From Candidatus Scalindua sp. (lineage in GTDB: Bacteria; Planctomycetota; Brocadiia; Brocadiales; Scalinduaceae), in the NCBI GenBank assembly GCA_030748215.1, contig JASMMK010000002.1, positions 1 through 43,883 of the forward strand: 43,883 nucleotides of DNA, in the 5' to 3' direction. Below are positions 25,978 through 35,106 of this stretch, piece after piece. Position 1 is the stretch's first letter. Each line of letters begins with the position of its first letter. Below the pieces are notes generated by a model, which made no database searches, was not told the DNA's origin, and worked only from the letters and a program-made list of their open reading frames with translations. The position numbers were made by a program, and so were the translations under genes.

Positions 25978-26646
25978 ATGAAAACACTCATTTGTACAGC
26001 CACGTCATTAGAGCTTAGCGGAATATTTCCATCAATCAGTTCATCAGAAATCGAGACTGCCGGGAACGGTTTTGAGAAAGGAGGTATCTCTTTTTTGGTA
26101 ACCGGAATCGGAGTGTTGAACAGTTATGCTTCTATGGTACAGTTCCACCGGAATACTCCTGTTGACAGGATACTGCAAATTGGCATCGCGGGCGCTTATA
26201 CCGGTGCAAGGGATGAGGTAAAGGTTTTGGGCACTCCTGTTATTATTAAAAAAGAGATTGTAGCTGATCTGGGTGCAGAAGATTCTGACTCATTTCTAAG
26301 CCTGAATGATATGGAACTGGGAGATATGGAATATTATGAGAGTAAAAATCTTACCATTTTTGACGATCTATTTGGAAATCCTTTGAAGGCTCTTCCGGTT
26401 GTTACAGGTGCAACCGTGAATACGGCAACCGGAAAAGAGGCGACCGGCATCTTACGGGCTGAAAAGTACGGTGTTGAAGTAGAGTCTATGGAAGGTGCAG
26501 GAGCATTGAAGTTTGGAGAGGACTACAGTATTCCGGTCTTACAGATTAGAAGTATTTCCAACATCGCGACTACACGTAACAAGGATAGCTGGGATATTAT
26601 CGGCGCTATAAAGTCACTGAGAAATTTGTGTGGTAATATAATATGA
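25978..26646 (+). CDS. mqnB: Futalosine hydrolase
   Basis: A 222-residue nucleosidase of the PNP/MTA hydrolase fold. I start at ATG 25978 (MKTLICTATSLELSGIF), because the 40 residues before it in the frame are unlike protein. Motifs are VTGIGVLNSYASM, LQIGIAGAYTGA and the C-terminal VESMEGAGAL, holding the catalytic and ribose-binding residues. It hydrolyses futalosine to hypoxanthine and dehypoxanthinylfutalosine in menaquinone synthesis. It overlaps mqnD by 4 bases, which firms the assignment against other nucleosidases. Confidence 0.92.
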   Translation: MKTLICTATSLELSGIFPSISSSEIETAGNGFEKGGISFLVTGIGVLNSYASMVQFHRNTPVDRILQIGIAGAYTGARDEVKVLGTPVIIKKEIVADLGAEDSDSFLSLNDMELGDMEYYESKNLTIFDDLFGNPLKALPVVTGATVNTATGKEATGILRAEKYGVEVESMEGAGALKFGEDYSIPVLQIRSISNIATTRNKDSWDIIGAIKSLRNLCGNII

Positions 26647-27467
26647 AGTTAAAAATAGGTATTTCCCCCTGCCCTAATGACACCTTTATTTTCCATGCAC
26701 TCTTAAAACATTTGATAGATATAGATACATTTGAGTTTGAAGTAACATTTGCAGATGTGCAGAGTTTGAACGAAGGCGCCCAGACCGGTGGTTTTGATAT
26801 TGTCAAAATCTCTTATGGAAACCTCTGGAATGTACAGAACAGGTATGGACTTTTATATTCAGGTGGTGCCATGGGGTATGGATGTGGCCCGCTTTTACTC
26901 TCTGCAGAATCAAGCAGCCTTGATCCGGATATTCCTGTCGGCGTCCCCGGAGAAAATACAACCGCAAACGCTCTCCTCAGGTTTTGGGCTGCGGGAGAAA
27001 ACACAACTTATAAGTCTGAATATGCCGTCTTTGATGAACTGTATCATGACTTGTTGAATGGTAACAGAATACAGAGCCTGGTTATTCACGAAAACCGTTT
27101 CACTTATGAACAGGACGGGTTGCATCTGATTTGTGACCTGGGTGAGTATTGGGAGAAAAAAACTGAAGCGCCAATCCCACTAGGTGGAATTGTGATCCGT
27201 AGAGATCTGGGTACAGATGTTGCCAGGCAAGTGGACGGATTGATTCGAAGAAGTGTTGAGTTTGCCTGGAATAATCCTGAGAAATCAGAATCCTTTATAA
27301 AGGAGCATGCGCAGGGAACTGAAGAGAATGTAGTCAAGTCACACATAGGTCTGTATGTAAATGATTTCTCGGTACATATGGGAGATAAGGGGAAGGTCGC
27401 TATTGAACACTTACAGCAGTTGATTGCACCAGAGTTTGATGATGAAAAGTCGTTATTTGCTTATTAG
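26643..27467 (+). CDS. mqnD: 1,4-dihydroxy-6-naphthoate synthase
   Basis: A 274-residue periplasmic-binding-protein-fold enzyme without a signal peptide. It opens KIGISPCPNDTFIFHALL, has FADVQSLNEGAQ near residue 40, and KISYGNLW, the standard MqnD signatures. It converts cyclic dehypoxanthinylfutalosine to 1,4-dihydroxy-6-naphthoate in the futalosine route to menaquinone. mqnA and mqnC are not in the window. The product pathway would supply the quinone reduced by the NQR complex encoded at 37-43 kb. Confidence 0.94.
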   Translation: MKLKIGISPCPNDTFIFHALLKHLIDIDTFEFEVTFADVQSLNEGAQTGGFDIVKISYGNLWNVQNRYGLLYSGGAMGYGCGPLLLSAESSSLDPDIPVGVPGENTTANALLRFWAAGENTTYKSEYAVFDELYHDLLNGNRIQSLVIHENRFTYEQDGLHLICDLGEYWEKKTEAPIPLGGIVIRRDLGTDVARQVDGLIRRSVEFAWNNPEKSESFIKEHAQGTEENVVKSHIGLYVNDFSVHMGDKGKVAIEHLQQLIAPEFDDEKSLFAY

Positions 27468-27540
27468 ACACTAATTTCACAAATTCTCATAAATTAACTC
27501 CCTGAATAAGTATGGAAATACTTTTTTAGGTTTTTAACCA

Positions 27541-27570
27541 CCCCATTTCCCATCCTTCGCAAGGAGGGGA
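27541..27570. repeat. Small palindromic element between convergent genes
   Basis: CCCATCCTTCGCAAGGAGGGG has an inner TCCTT/AAGGA stem on a CGC loop, extended by CCC/GGG across one mismatch. It is G+C-rich compared with its surroundings and lies between the convergent mqnD and TPR lipoprotein genes. It may be a dispersed palindromic repeat or a weak terminator. Confidence 0.45.
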
Positions 27571-27623
27571 TTAAAGCCCGCAACACTTTCTGCCTGGGAA
27601 GGGGAACGACTGCCCCTGTTTAT

Positions 27624-28334
27624 TTACTTATTCTTGCTGGAAAGTTCCTGGACTTTATCATACTGTTCCCTTGCTTTATCAAGCATCCCTACTTTTACAT
27701 ATGCCTGTCCAAGATTATTATATGCGCCGATATAATCCGGTTTCTGTTCAATGGCCTTCTTAAAATTGTTAATCGCTAAACTGAAATTACTCATTTTGAA
27801 ATAAACATATCCAAGATTATTGTAGGCTTCCGCAAATTCAGGCGCAAGCTTAATGGCAATATTATATTCACCAATAGCCTCGTCAAATCTCTCCATTTTG
27901 AGAAAAAGATTACCAATATTAATATGAGATTCCGGGATATCAGGATTAAGTTTTAATGCTTTTTTATACTCCTCCATAGCCTCCCTACCCATACTATTTG
28001 TTTCGTACGCGGCGCCCAGGTTGGTATGGGCCTCTACCCAGTCCGGTCTGATTTCCAATCCTCTCTTGAATGACTCAATTGCAAGATCGAATTCTCCTTT
28101 CTGAGTATATATACAGCCCAGACTAAAATGTGCCTTCTCGAAATTGGGAAAAACGCTTACTGTCTTTTTAAATTCTTCGACAGCATCATCAATTCTTCCC
28201 TGTTCCCAATGCATAGTACCTATATCGTAATGTCCCTCAGCATCTTTCAGCTTGTCGCTACAACCGGAATTCATTGTAATAAACACCAGCGATAATATTG
28301 AGATACCAAGAAGCGTAAGTAAATTTCTTTTCAT
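27624..28334 (-). CDS. TPR-repeat lipoprotein
   Basis: About 236 residues from the ATG at 28334, which has GGAAGA upstream and opens a clean lipoprotein signal: MKRNLLTLLGISILSLVFI, then lipobox MNSGC. The mature part is almost entirely TPR motifs, about six, each ending in patterns such as AIESFKRGLEIRPD, AMEEYKKALKLNPD and AINNFKKAIEQKPD. It would be an envelope scaffold holding partner proteins. The gene start abuts the cysteine synthase stop, so the two are co-transcribed. Confidence 0.88.
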   Translation of the reverse strand: MKRNLLTLLGISILSLVFITMNSGCSDKLKDAEGHYDIGTMHWEQGRIDDAVEEFKKTVSVFPNFEKAHFSLGCIYTQKGEFDLAIESFKRGLEIRPDWVEAHTNLGAAYETNSMGREAMEEYKKALKLNPDIPESHINIGNLFLKMERFDEAIGEYNIAIKLAPEFAEAYNNLGYVYFKMSNFSLAINNFKKAIEQKPDYIGAYNNLGQAYVKVGMLDKAREQYDKVQELSSKNK

Positions 28335-28336
28335 TT

Positions 28337-29281
28337 TTATTCTTCCCATAATTGTGTGCTGAAATATCTGCTACCGGTATCGGGAAAGAGAGTGACTATC
28401 ACCCCTTCATCTATTTCCCCGGCCAACTCTAAAGCACCTTTCATAAAAGCGCCTGACGACTGCCCGACAAAGAGAGCCAGTTCTCTGGCCAGAATACTAC
28501 ACGTATCCTTCGCTTCCTCAGATGTCACGTGAAACACGCGATCTTCTATAAAATCCTCCCGATAAATCTTTGGTTTTATATACTCTTCACCCATGGGCTT
28601 CAACCCTTCAATTCCTGGGAAATCCTCAGGCTGGATGACATAAATCTTTATGTCAGGGTTGTGCTCCTTCAACCTTCTGCCTACACCCATCACGGTGCCG
28701 CCTGTACCAACACCGCAAATAAAGTGTGTGACCCTGCCCTTAGACTGTTCCAGAATCTCTTTACCAGTTGTTTCATAATGGGCAATTGGATTACACTCAT
28801 TAGCGTATTGGTCCGGCATAAAGTATTTATCCGGATTTTCTGCCAGCAACTCATGTGCTTTTCTTATAGCTTCATCATATCCCTTTATAGGATCTGTCGT
28901 AATAATTGTTGCCCCGTAAGCCCTGATAGTTTGCATCCTCTCTCTGCTGGCATTCCCGGGTATAACCAGATCCACTTCATATCCCAATGCGGACCCAATC
29001 ATTGCGTATGCTATTCCCGCGTTTCCTGATGTAGAGTCCAGAATTGCCTTGTCGTGAGTAAGTTCTCCGGTTTTTATCGCCTCTTTTATCATCCTCAAAA
29101 TCGGGCGGTCTTTTACAGACCCCCCCGGGTTGAGATACTCAAGTTTAGCGTATATTTCCACTTTATCAGGTATTTTGTGAGAAGTACTAACCCTTACCAA
29201 AGGTGTATTCCCAACATACTGTAGGACGGTATTGTTTATCTTTTCATCAATATCCAGGTTTTCGGTTTCACCACTCATCAA
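28337..29281 (-). CDS. Cysteine synthase (OASS family)
   Basis: A 314-residue fold-type II PLP enzyme. The PLP lysine is in GGSVKDRP near residue 57, the substrate loop TSGNAGI near residue 85, the phosphate loop GVGTGGT near 190, and the C-terminal GQSSGAF near 275. It makes cysteine from O-acetylserine (or a phosphorylated or related serine) and sulfide. CysK and CysM cannot be separated safely; the QPEDFPGIEG loop departs from textbook CysK. A cystathionine beta-synthase-like role is possible, but no CBS domain is present. It is followed directly by the TPR lipoprotein. Confidence 0.87.
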   Translation of the reverse strand: MMSGETENLDIDEKINNTVLQYVGNTPLVRVSTSHKIPDKVEIYAKLEYLNPGGSVKDRPILRMIKEAIKTGELTHDKAILDSTSGNAGIAYAMIGSALGYEVDLVIPGNASRERMQTIRAYGATIITTDPIKGYDEAIRKAHELLAENPDKYFMPDQYANECNPIAHYETTGKEILEQSKGRVTHFICGVGTGGTVMGVGRRLKEHNPDIKIYVIQPEDFPGIEGLKPMGEEYIKPKIYREDFIEDRVFHVTSEEAKDTCSILARELALFVGQSSGAFMKGALELAGEIDEGVIVTLFPDTGSRYFSTQLWEE

Positions 29282-29638
29282 TTTACGTTTCTTTTTGTAA
29301 TAAATATGCTAAATAAAATATGAGGCTATTTTCTCTTAGTGCTTATTGCAGACCAGCTTAAACACGCCGTAATCCCCAGAATTTTGAATCGTTTATTATA
29401 GTAATGATTGTGGATATGTCAATTAAAGTTACCATATCAGATGAATTAGATGTTAGAATGTCTGTTTCAGGAAAGAATATTCCCCTTATTCCCCAAATAT
29501 TTAAGTATTCGTGAGTTTTGCGCATTGATTTCGATGGCATTCATTATTATACTTTTTCGTATTATATTTATGTTTAGTAAGGAATAAGTCTAAAACTGTT
29601 TTAGTTAAAATTATGAAATTAATATTTGGAAAGGCATT
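29282..29638. other. Divergent intergenic region
   Basis: About 357 bases, A+T-rich, between the divergent cysteine synthase and TIR-TPR genes. A 36-codon plus-strand frame (29404-29514) and a minus-strand frame exist but neither has a ribosome-binding site or a family match I can defend. GGAAAGG lies 7 bases before the TIR gene start. Confidence 0.4.
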
Positions 29639-31906
29639 ATGAATAATAATTATATCTTCATTTCACACGGTACAAAATATAAAGAGCTCTTAATAACTCT
29701 ACGAAAAGGCATTGAAGACCAGGGTCTTAAAACCCGTGTTGTCTCGCATGACGCTGCGTCTGGTGACGAATTAAGTCCTGACTCAAAACAGGCGATTGAA
29801 CAGGCAGATGCATTCATTGCTATCGTTGGGCCGGAGACTATAAATTCTCAGCAGGTTTTGAATGAGATAGAGTATGCACTGGAAATAAGCAACAAAAAAG
29901 GGGATGATTATAAGGTTATCCCATTGCTTATGGCAGGCACTAAGTCTGCAGTGTTAAATAAACATTTTGGAGATAAGCAGGTTGGGGAACAAGTTCAAAT
30001 CGGCACTGGCGGCATAAATGACACCGTTTCTCAAATAACCACGGTATTGAACAAAAGCCTTTCAGACAAACGCGAAAGCACTCTCCTCGCAGGTATAGAA
30101 AATTCCCTGCAACGACTCTCGCCGGGTATTCGTGAGAAGATTAAGCCACTTGGTGTATTCCAGGGAGGTGGTAGTATTTCAAATATAGCAAATGTTTTAC
30201 AGCTGAACGATACAGAAAGAGATCAACTGATTAATGAATTAGTTGAAATTAAACTGGCAAAACCGATGCCTTATGGTTTTCTACACTTTCACCCCTCACT
30301 GTGCCCATTTCTCCTTAATGAACTGGATGAAGCCACACTCGATAGAAGCAGGGGCAGATGGTCAGAATGCCTGCGACAATTAAGTGAGTTTCTATACAAA
30401 CATCAGTCTGAGGATTCGAAACTTGCAGATGAGCTGACACTGATGGAACTTCCTAATCTGATTAAATCCATGGAATATGTACAGTCACAGAAAGTACCTG
30501 AAGTCTCCATGGACAGGGCTACGCTGCTTGAACATTTAATTGCACATCTGGAAAAGCCGGAGATCCTGAATAAAGTAAAGACAATTCAGGAAGAGGAAAA
30601 GAACAGGTCTTCAGAATGGAACCCTGAAAGATTTGAAACATTGAGGCTGCAGGTTGAAAAATACCTGGAGATGGGAAACCTCCCACAGGCTTTAAGTGTC
30701 GCTCAGGTAATGCTGGATAAGTGCTTGAAATCCGGTGATCAAATTTATGATGGCGCAGACCACGACACAGCAGAGGCATACGTACTGCTTGGACGGGTAC
30801 TGAGAATGGGAGGCGCTTCTGAAAATGCACTTCAAGCAGTTAACGAAGCAATCAAACGCTTTGAACAAATTGTAAGCAGGAAAGACTCTGACCCTGCCGG
30901 GATAATGACATCCGCTTCACTCGCCAAAAAAGGAGAGTGCCTTCTGGACCTTGGACGCCTGGACGAATCGGCTGCCGCCTTTGAAGAGTGCATACGCATA
31001 GCTGAAAAATTCAATAGCAAAAAGCATGCGGCTATAGGAAAAGGTCAACTTGGGACTGTACGTTTGTCTCAGGACCGATATGAAGATGCTATTAAAGCTC
31101 ACGATGAAGCACGGGAGATATTTGAAAGCCTTGGTGATCTAAACATGGTCGCAGTTGCCTATCAGCAGATGGGTGCAGTACATGAGGAGATCGGTCAATT
31201 TGAAGAAGCAGAGCAGTCATTCAATAAATCTCTTGCCATGTCTGTAGAGCAGAAAAACCTCCTGGATCAGGCTAAGAACCTGGGGAGACTCGGAAGTTTC
31301 TACGCGAAAGTTGGACGCACTGATGAAGCAGTGTCTTTTCTACAACAGTCGGCAGAAAAATACGTGGAGATCAATAATATGGCAGATGAAGGTCGTGTTC
31401 GTGGAAATCTGTCCATTACATTAATATCACTTAAACGCTACGATGAAGCAAGACAGGAAGTCCAGCGAGCCATTGAATGCTTTAAGCCTTATGGTCATAG
31501 CGTTGAGCCATGGAGAGCCTGGGACAAACTACATGAAATAGAGCTGGCTGACGGTAATCAGGAAGCAGCGTCACAGGCACGTGAACAGGCGATTCAATTA
31601 TATCTTGCTTTCCGCAGTGATGGCGGAGAGGATCAGAACCCTGGTGCAAGATTATGTACCTTGTTTGATGATGCAATGGGAAGCCAGCCACAGGAGGAGG
31701 TAAAAAAGCATCTGGATGAGGTGGCAAAAGACCCGAAAATACCAGTTGAGGGTAAGCTTCTAATTTCAAAATTACAGACCATACTTACCGGTTCTCGTGA
31801 AAAGGAACTGGCCTCTGATCCAAATCTGAATTATATCGACGCTGCTGAGATTCTGTTTCTGCTGGATAGACTTGAGAAAAGGAGAGAACAGAAGGCAGAG
31901 GAGTGA
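29639..31906 (+). CDS. TIR - winged helix - TPR protein (STAND-like without NTPase)
   Basis: A 755-residue cytoplasmic protein. Residues 4-145 are TIR-like: YIFISHG (strand A), SKQAIEQADAFIAIVGP (strand C region), then QQVLNEIEYALE, whose Glu76 or Glu78 is a candidate NADase glutamate. Residues about 155-235 match the winged helix that follows the NB-ARC ATPase in STAND proteins: SPGIREKIKPLGVFQGGGS and PYGFLHFHPSLCPFL. No Walker A or B motif occurs between the TIR and this part. Residues about 345-660 hold six or more TPRs, followed by a tail (SDGGEDQNPGARLC) also typical of STAND proteins. It may be a defence or stress switch. It stands alone. Confidence 0.8.
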   Translation: MNNNYIFISHGTKYKELLITLRKGIEDQGLKTRVVSHDAASGDELSPDSKQAIEQADAFIAIVGPETINSQQVLNEIEYALEISNKKGDDYKVIPLLMAGTKSAVLNKHFGDKQVGEQVQIGTGGINDTVSQITTVLNKSLSDKRESTLLAGIENSLQRLSPGIREKIKPLGVFQGGGSISNIANVLQLNDTERDQLINELVEIKLAKPMPYGFLHFHPSLCPFLLNELDEATLDRSRGRWSECLRQLSEFLYKHQSEDSKLADELTLMELPNLIKSMEYVQSQKVPEVSMDRATLLEHLIAHLEKPEILNKVKTIQEEEKNRSSEWNPERFETLRLQVEKYLEMGNLPQALSVAQVMLDKCLKSGDQIYDGADHDTAEAYVLLGRVLRMGGASENALQAVNEAIKRFEQIVSRKDSDPAGIMTSASLAKKGECLLDLGRLDESAAAFEECIRIAEKFNSKKHAAIGKGQLGTVRLSQDRYEDAIKAHDEAREIFESLGDLNMVAVAYQQMGAVHEEIGQFEEAEQSFNKSLAMSVEQKNLLDQAKNLGRLGSFYAKVGRTDEAVSFLQQSAEKYVEINNMADEGRVRGNLSITLISLKRYDEARQEVQRAIECFKPYGHSVEPWRAWDKLHEIELADGNQEAASQAREQAIQLYLAFRSDGGEDQNPGARLCTLFDDAMGSQPQEEVKKHLDEVAKDPKIPVEGKLLISKLQTILTGSREKELASDPNLNYIDAAEILFLLDRLEKRREQKAEE

Positions 31907-31988
31907 GAATTGTTGATTGTACGCAGGAGATACTAATTATCAAACAAATTGCAAATTCAGGTCAAGCCACTATAGCTACAAAGCTATC

Positions 31989-32032
31989 CTTCGACTCCGC
32001 TCAGGATGACGTCACACTGAGCGGAGTCGAAG
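31989..32032. repeat. 44-bp near-perfect palindrome between convergent genes
   Basis: CTTCGACTCCGCTCAG (31989-32004) is exactly complementary to CTGAGCGGAGTCGAAG (32017-32032). The centre is itself palindromic (TGACGTCA, 32007-32014). It lies between the TIR-TPR gene and the convergent dehydrogenase, touching the latter's stop region at 32038. It resembles a dispersed palindromic sequence often seen in bacterial genomes and may terminate both transcripts. Confidence 0.88.
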
Positions 32033-32037
32033 TGCTA

Positions 32038-33036
32038 TCATCTTAAAACAGATTGCAACTCATTTACAATGTATTGTGGCCTTTCGTTATTCATAACTCT
32101 GATTGCATTTTCTGCAATAAGAGTGTACCTTGCGATCAGAGCTTCTTTCGTATCACCGGCTATATGCGGAGTAAGTATGACATTTGGAAGTCTTCTCAAT
32201 TCACTATGCTCCGGAAGAGGTTCAGCTTCATATACATCCAGACCTGCTTTCTTAATAACTCCGTTTTTTATTGACTCTATTAGATCCTTCTCATTGATTA
32301 TTGCTCCTCTTGATGTATTTATCAACCATCCGAGCCCTGCTCCGCCAATTTTTTCTAACTCTTTTTTTCCGATCAATCTTTCCGTCTTGCAACTGCCATG
32401 GTTTATTAAAGGAATAAGAATAGAAACTATATCAGATTTTTCCAATAGATAGTCAAAATCAACAATATCTACATAATCAAGACCCTCATTCCCTCTCTCC
32501 CTGTTCTTCCTACATGCTATTGTCTTCATTCCAAATGCATGAGCCATCCTGGCATGTATCTTGCCGATATTCCCATATCCCATCAAACCCAGCGTTTTTC
32601 CGGCAAGCTCAACAACACCCCCCCTTATCCACTTACCATCATTCATCTCTTTCCCATAATCCCTGTCTTCCTTAGCTAATGCCAACATAAGGTACATTGC
32701 ATGCTCAGCTACGGACTGTGCCGTAATACCGGGCATATTGCATACAGGAATCTTTCTCTCTTTTGCCGACTCAAGATGTACCGTATCGTATCCGGTACCG
32801 CACTGGAATAATCTTACCTTCTCCGCACTCATTATCATGTCTCTGGTGATCATGGCTTTGTCCGGATACACGACATCTGCATCTACGATCTCTTTAGATA
32901 TAGATTCTGCGTCGTGCTGATCTCGAACAAGAACGGTGTTTGCCTCAAATCCTTTACTACTGATCACGGCTTTTATGGTTTTAACCATTACACCATCATC
33001 ATCTGAACATAATAATATTTTTAATGTATTCGACAT
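32038..33036 (-). CDS. D-2-hydroxyacid dehydrogenase (SerA-like family)
   Basis: A 332-residue NAD-dependent enzyme. The Rossmann motif is GLMGYGNIGKIHARM near residue 150, with catalytic Arg in INTSRGAIIN, Glu in LDVYEAEPL and His in LTPHIAG. The N-terminal domain is substrate-binding; no ACT or regulatory domain follows, so it is shorter than regulated SerA. It could be phosphoglycerate dehydrogenase, glyoxylate reductase or another family member. It is convergent with the TIR-TPR gene and has no functional partner next to it. Confidence 0.85.
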   Translation of the reverse strand: MSNTLKILLCSDDDGVMVKTIKAVISSKGFEANTVLVRDQHDAESISKEIVDADVVYPDKAMITRDMIMSAEKVRLFQCGTGYDTVHLESAKERKIPVCNMPGITAQSVAEHAMYLMLALAKEDRDYGKEMNDGKWIRGGVVELAGKTLGLMGYGNIGKIHARMAHAFGMKTIACRKNRERGNEGLDYVDIVDFDYLLEKSDIVSILIPLINHGSCKTERLIGKKELEKIGGAGLGWLINTSRGAIINEKDLIESIKNGVIKKAGLDVYEAEPLPEHSELRRLPNVILTPHIAGDTKEALIARYTLIAENAIRVMNNERPQYIVNELQSVLR

Positions 33037-33454
33037 TCTTGTCTTGGCTGGTAGCCAATAAGGCTTACAACCTGTAATACCAAAGTGTTAATCTTCTTAG
33101 TTTAAAGTCAAGAAATGGTACCTCTGAGTATTATTGAAGTCAATGCAAAAGAAAGATGGCTACGCTTTGCAGAACCATGACAATGAAGAATATAGCCATT
33201 TGAAAATTGAAGAGACAACAGAACCAACACTGCTGTAATGCCGGCACTTTCCTGTATTACTACAATAAATGCTATTTTTTGACACAAAAGCAACTTGCCA
33301 TACCAAAGGTAACATTACACATCAAACCATAACAGTCTGTTTCAAAACGACTTAAGGCTTGTACAAATTGTTTCATGCTAAAAATAATTATTGGTACACG
33401 CATTGCTCCATAAGAATACCACTTTGCTTTTACAAATTTAAATGGAATGGATCA
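33037..33454. other. Intergenic region upstream of the diguanylate cyclase
   Basis: About 418 bases with no supported gene. A 61-codon minus-strand frame (33108-33293) lacks a ribosome-binding site and reads like random sequence. The region must hold divergent promoters for the dehydrogenase and the cyclase, which I cannot place. Confidence 0.4.
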
Positions 33455-34494
33455 ATGATAATGAATATTACTGAATCACAAGAAGATACAGCCAGATACG
33501 TCCGGCTCATATTGCCACTGATGACTAAACACGGTATCCCAATAACACCAAAGAACTATACAACATGGTATCACTACGTCTCCGGAAGAAACAAAGGACT
33601 CCAGGAAGCTATTGATTCTATTACTGAAAGAAATGAACCATATACAGAGGAAAAAAACGAAGAGATTTATCAGCGCTTTGTCCTCGAAAAAGAGGAGAAT
33701 ACACTGAATGGAATTCGAGAGAAATTACAACAAACGCTATTGACCGTTTTCGGAGAGTTAAAGGAGCTAAGCGGGCAAACAGAGGAGTATGAGTCTACAG
33801 CATTATCAAGTGTTGAGAAATTGTCAGAGGACATGTCTGTTCGGGACATCAGGAATATTCTTGATGAAGTCATTGTGGCAACAAAGGAGATAAGGAAATC
33901 CGGAGATGCTGCACAACAGAGATTAAAAGAGACGACAAAAACGTTACAGGTTTTGCAAAAGGAATTTGAACATGCAAAAAGCGAGTTGTTGCAGGATTTC
34001 TTAACAGGAGTTATGAATAGAAAGGGGTTTGATGAAACGCTGGCAAAGTTGTCCAGCAGTGCAACAAATAATTTGTGTGTACTGATCATAGACATAGATC
34101 ATTTTAAGAAATTTAACGACACACATGGACACATTGTAGGTGATGAAGTACTGAAGTTTGTGGCAAATATATCACAAAAAATATCAGAGGAAAAGATATA
34201 GTTGCACGTATCGGCGGAGAGGAATTTGCCGTGATGCTTCCGGAAACTCCCCTTCTGGGTGCCGCGACTGTTGCTGAGAATATACGGGCTTCGATTTCCA
34301 GATTAAAGCTGGAAAGAAAGGGCAAGACAGAAAAACTGGGAATGATAACAGTCTCTATTGGTGCAGCGCAATATAAACAGGGTGAGCCTCTTAATGATTT
34401 TGTAGACCGAGCTGACCAGGCACTATACTCTGCAAAGAATACTGGAAGAAACCGTGTAGCAGCAGAATCTATGGTATCAAACTGTGATGAGTAA
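33455..34494 (+). pseudogene. GGDEF diguanylate cyclase, split by a one-base frameshift
   Basis: The N-terminal part (start ATG 33455) has RLILPLMTKHGIPITPKNYTTWYHYVSG, a coiled region, then the GGDEF beginning FLTGVMNRKGF and IDIDHFKKFNDTHGH. The frame is lost at A6 (34176-34181) and stops at 34201. The next frame resumes as KDIVARIGGEEFAVMLPETP and ends at 34494. A seventh A would join them exactly as SQKNIRGKDIVARIGGEEF. The active site GGEEF is intact, so the rebuilt enzyme (about 346 residues) would make c-di-GMP. The lesion could be decay, phase variation by slippage, or a homopolymer read error. Confidence 0.85.
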
Positions 34495-34495
34495 C

Positions 34496-34536
34496 AAAAA
34501 AGGCATCCTTGCGTCTAATTGACACAAGAATACCTT
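34496..34536 (-). terminator. Intrinsic terminator of the Cys-rich lipoprotein gene
   Basis: On the minus strand AAGGTATTCTTGTGTC pairs with GACGCAAGGATGCCTT over 16 positions, three of them G-U wobbles, with a 5-base loop and then a T-run (plus-strand AAAAA at 34496-34500). On the plus strand the same positions are A-C mismatches, so it works for the minus-strand gene only. Confidence 0.82.
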
Positions 34537-34592
34537 CTTAATATTTATAGCTAAATAATAGAATAATAGGTAGTAATGTTTTCTATGTAAGT

Positions 34593-34934
34593 TCAGGGCT
34601 TATTTTGACATGCTTCACAAACAACCCCTGCAGTACAACACTTCTTACAATCAACTTTCTCACCTTTTAAATAACCAGTATTGCAGGACTCACACCAAAC
34701 ACCTTTTTCACCTGACATACCTTCAAAGCAGTGTTTGCATTTTACTTTTTCACCTTTAACGTAACCGGCGCCACAAGAATCACACCACACTGCTTCACCG
34801 GATTTACCCTTTTCACACGCTGCACAGACATGCTTTTCAGTGCTACTCTTTTCAACTACCTGTTGTGATTGACATCCTATGAATAAAACAAGAACGGCAA
34901 TTGCGACTAAAAGGTATTTAACAGAACCATTCAT
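34593..34934 (-). CDS. Cys-rich multi-CXXC lipoprotein
   Basis: A 113-residue protein with a lipoprotein signal (hydrophobic residues 8-19, lipobox LFIGC with Cys21). The mature part holds about seven CxxC pairs in a repeating pattern: VCAAC, WCDSC, KCKHC, WCESC, DCKKCC, VCEAC, with GAGYVKGEKVKC and NTGYLKGEKVDC showing an internal duplication of about 30 residues. This looks like tandem zinc-ribbon knuckles or another metal site anchored to the membrane. Function is unknown. Its cysteine pattern recalls the N-terminal part of the rhodanese protein at 4348-4938. The gene is monocistronic. Confidence 0.8.
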   Translation of the reverse strand: MNGSVKYLLVAIAVLVLFIGCQSQQVVEKSSTEKHVCAACEKGKSGEAVWCDSCGAGYVKGEKVKCKHCFEGMSGEKGVWCESCNTGYLKGEKVDCKKCCTAGVVCEACQNKP

Positions 34935-35106
34935 AGCGGTCTCCTAAAGTAAGGTTATAAAGAAAGGATAAGTTAGCCATACAATCTACTCTATACCAGA
35001 TATTAATCTATAACCATACAGAATCAAGTTATATTTCTTTTCATTTTGGTCCGGAGTTCTTTAAACATCAGAAATGTAGTCAACTGTGGAATGACAAGTG
35101 AGGGGT

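Noticed and set aside
29404..29514. 36-codon plus-strand frame in the gap before the TIR gene
   Set aside because: No ribosome-binding site and no recognisable motif.
33670..34095. Minus-strand frame of 141 codons
   Set aside because: It is antisense to the diguanylate cyclase and serine/phenylalanine-rich in the way shadow frames are.
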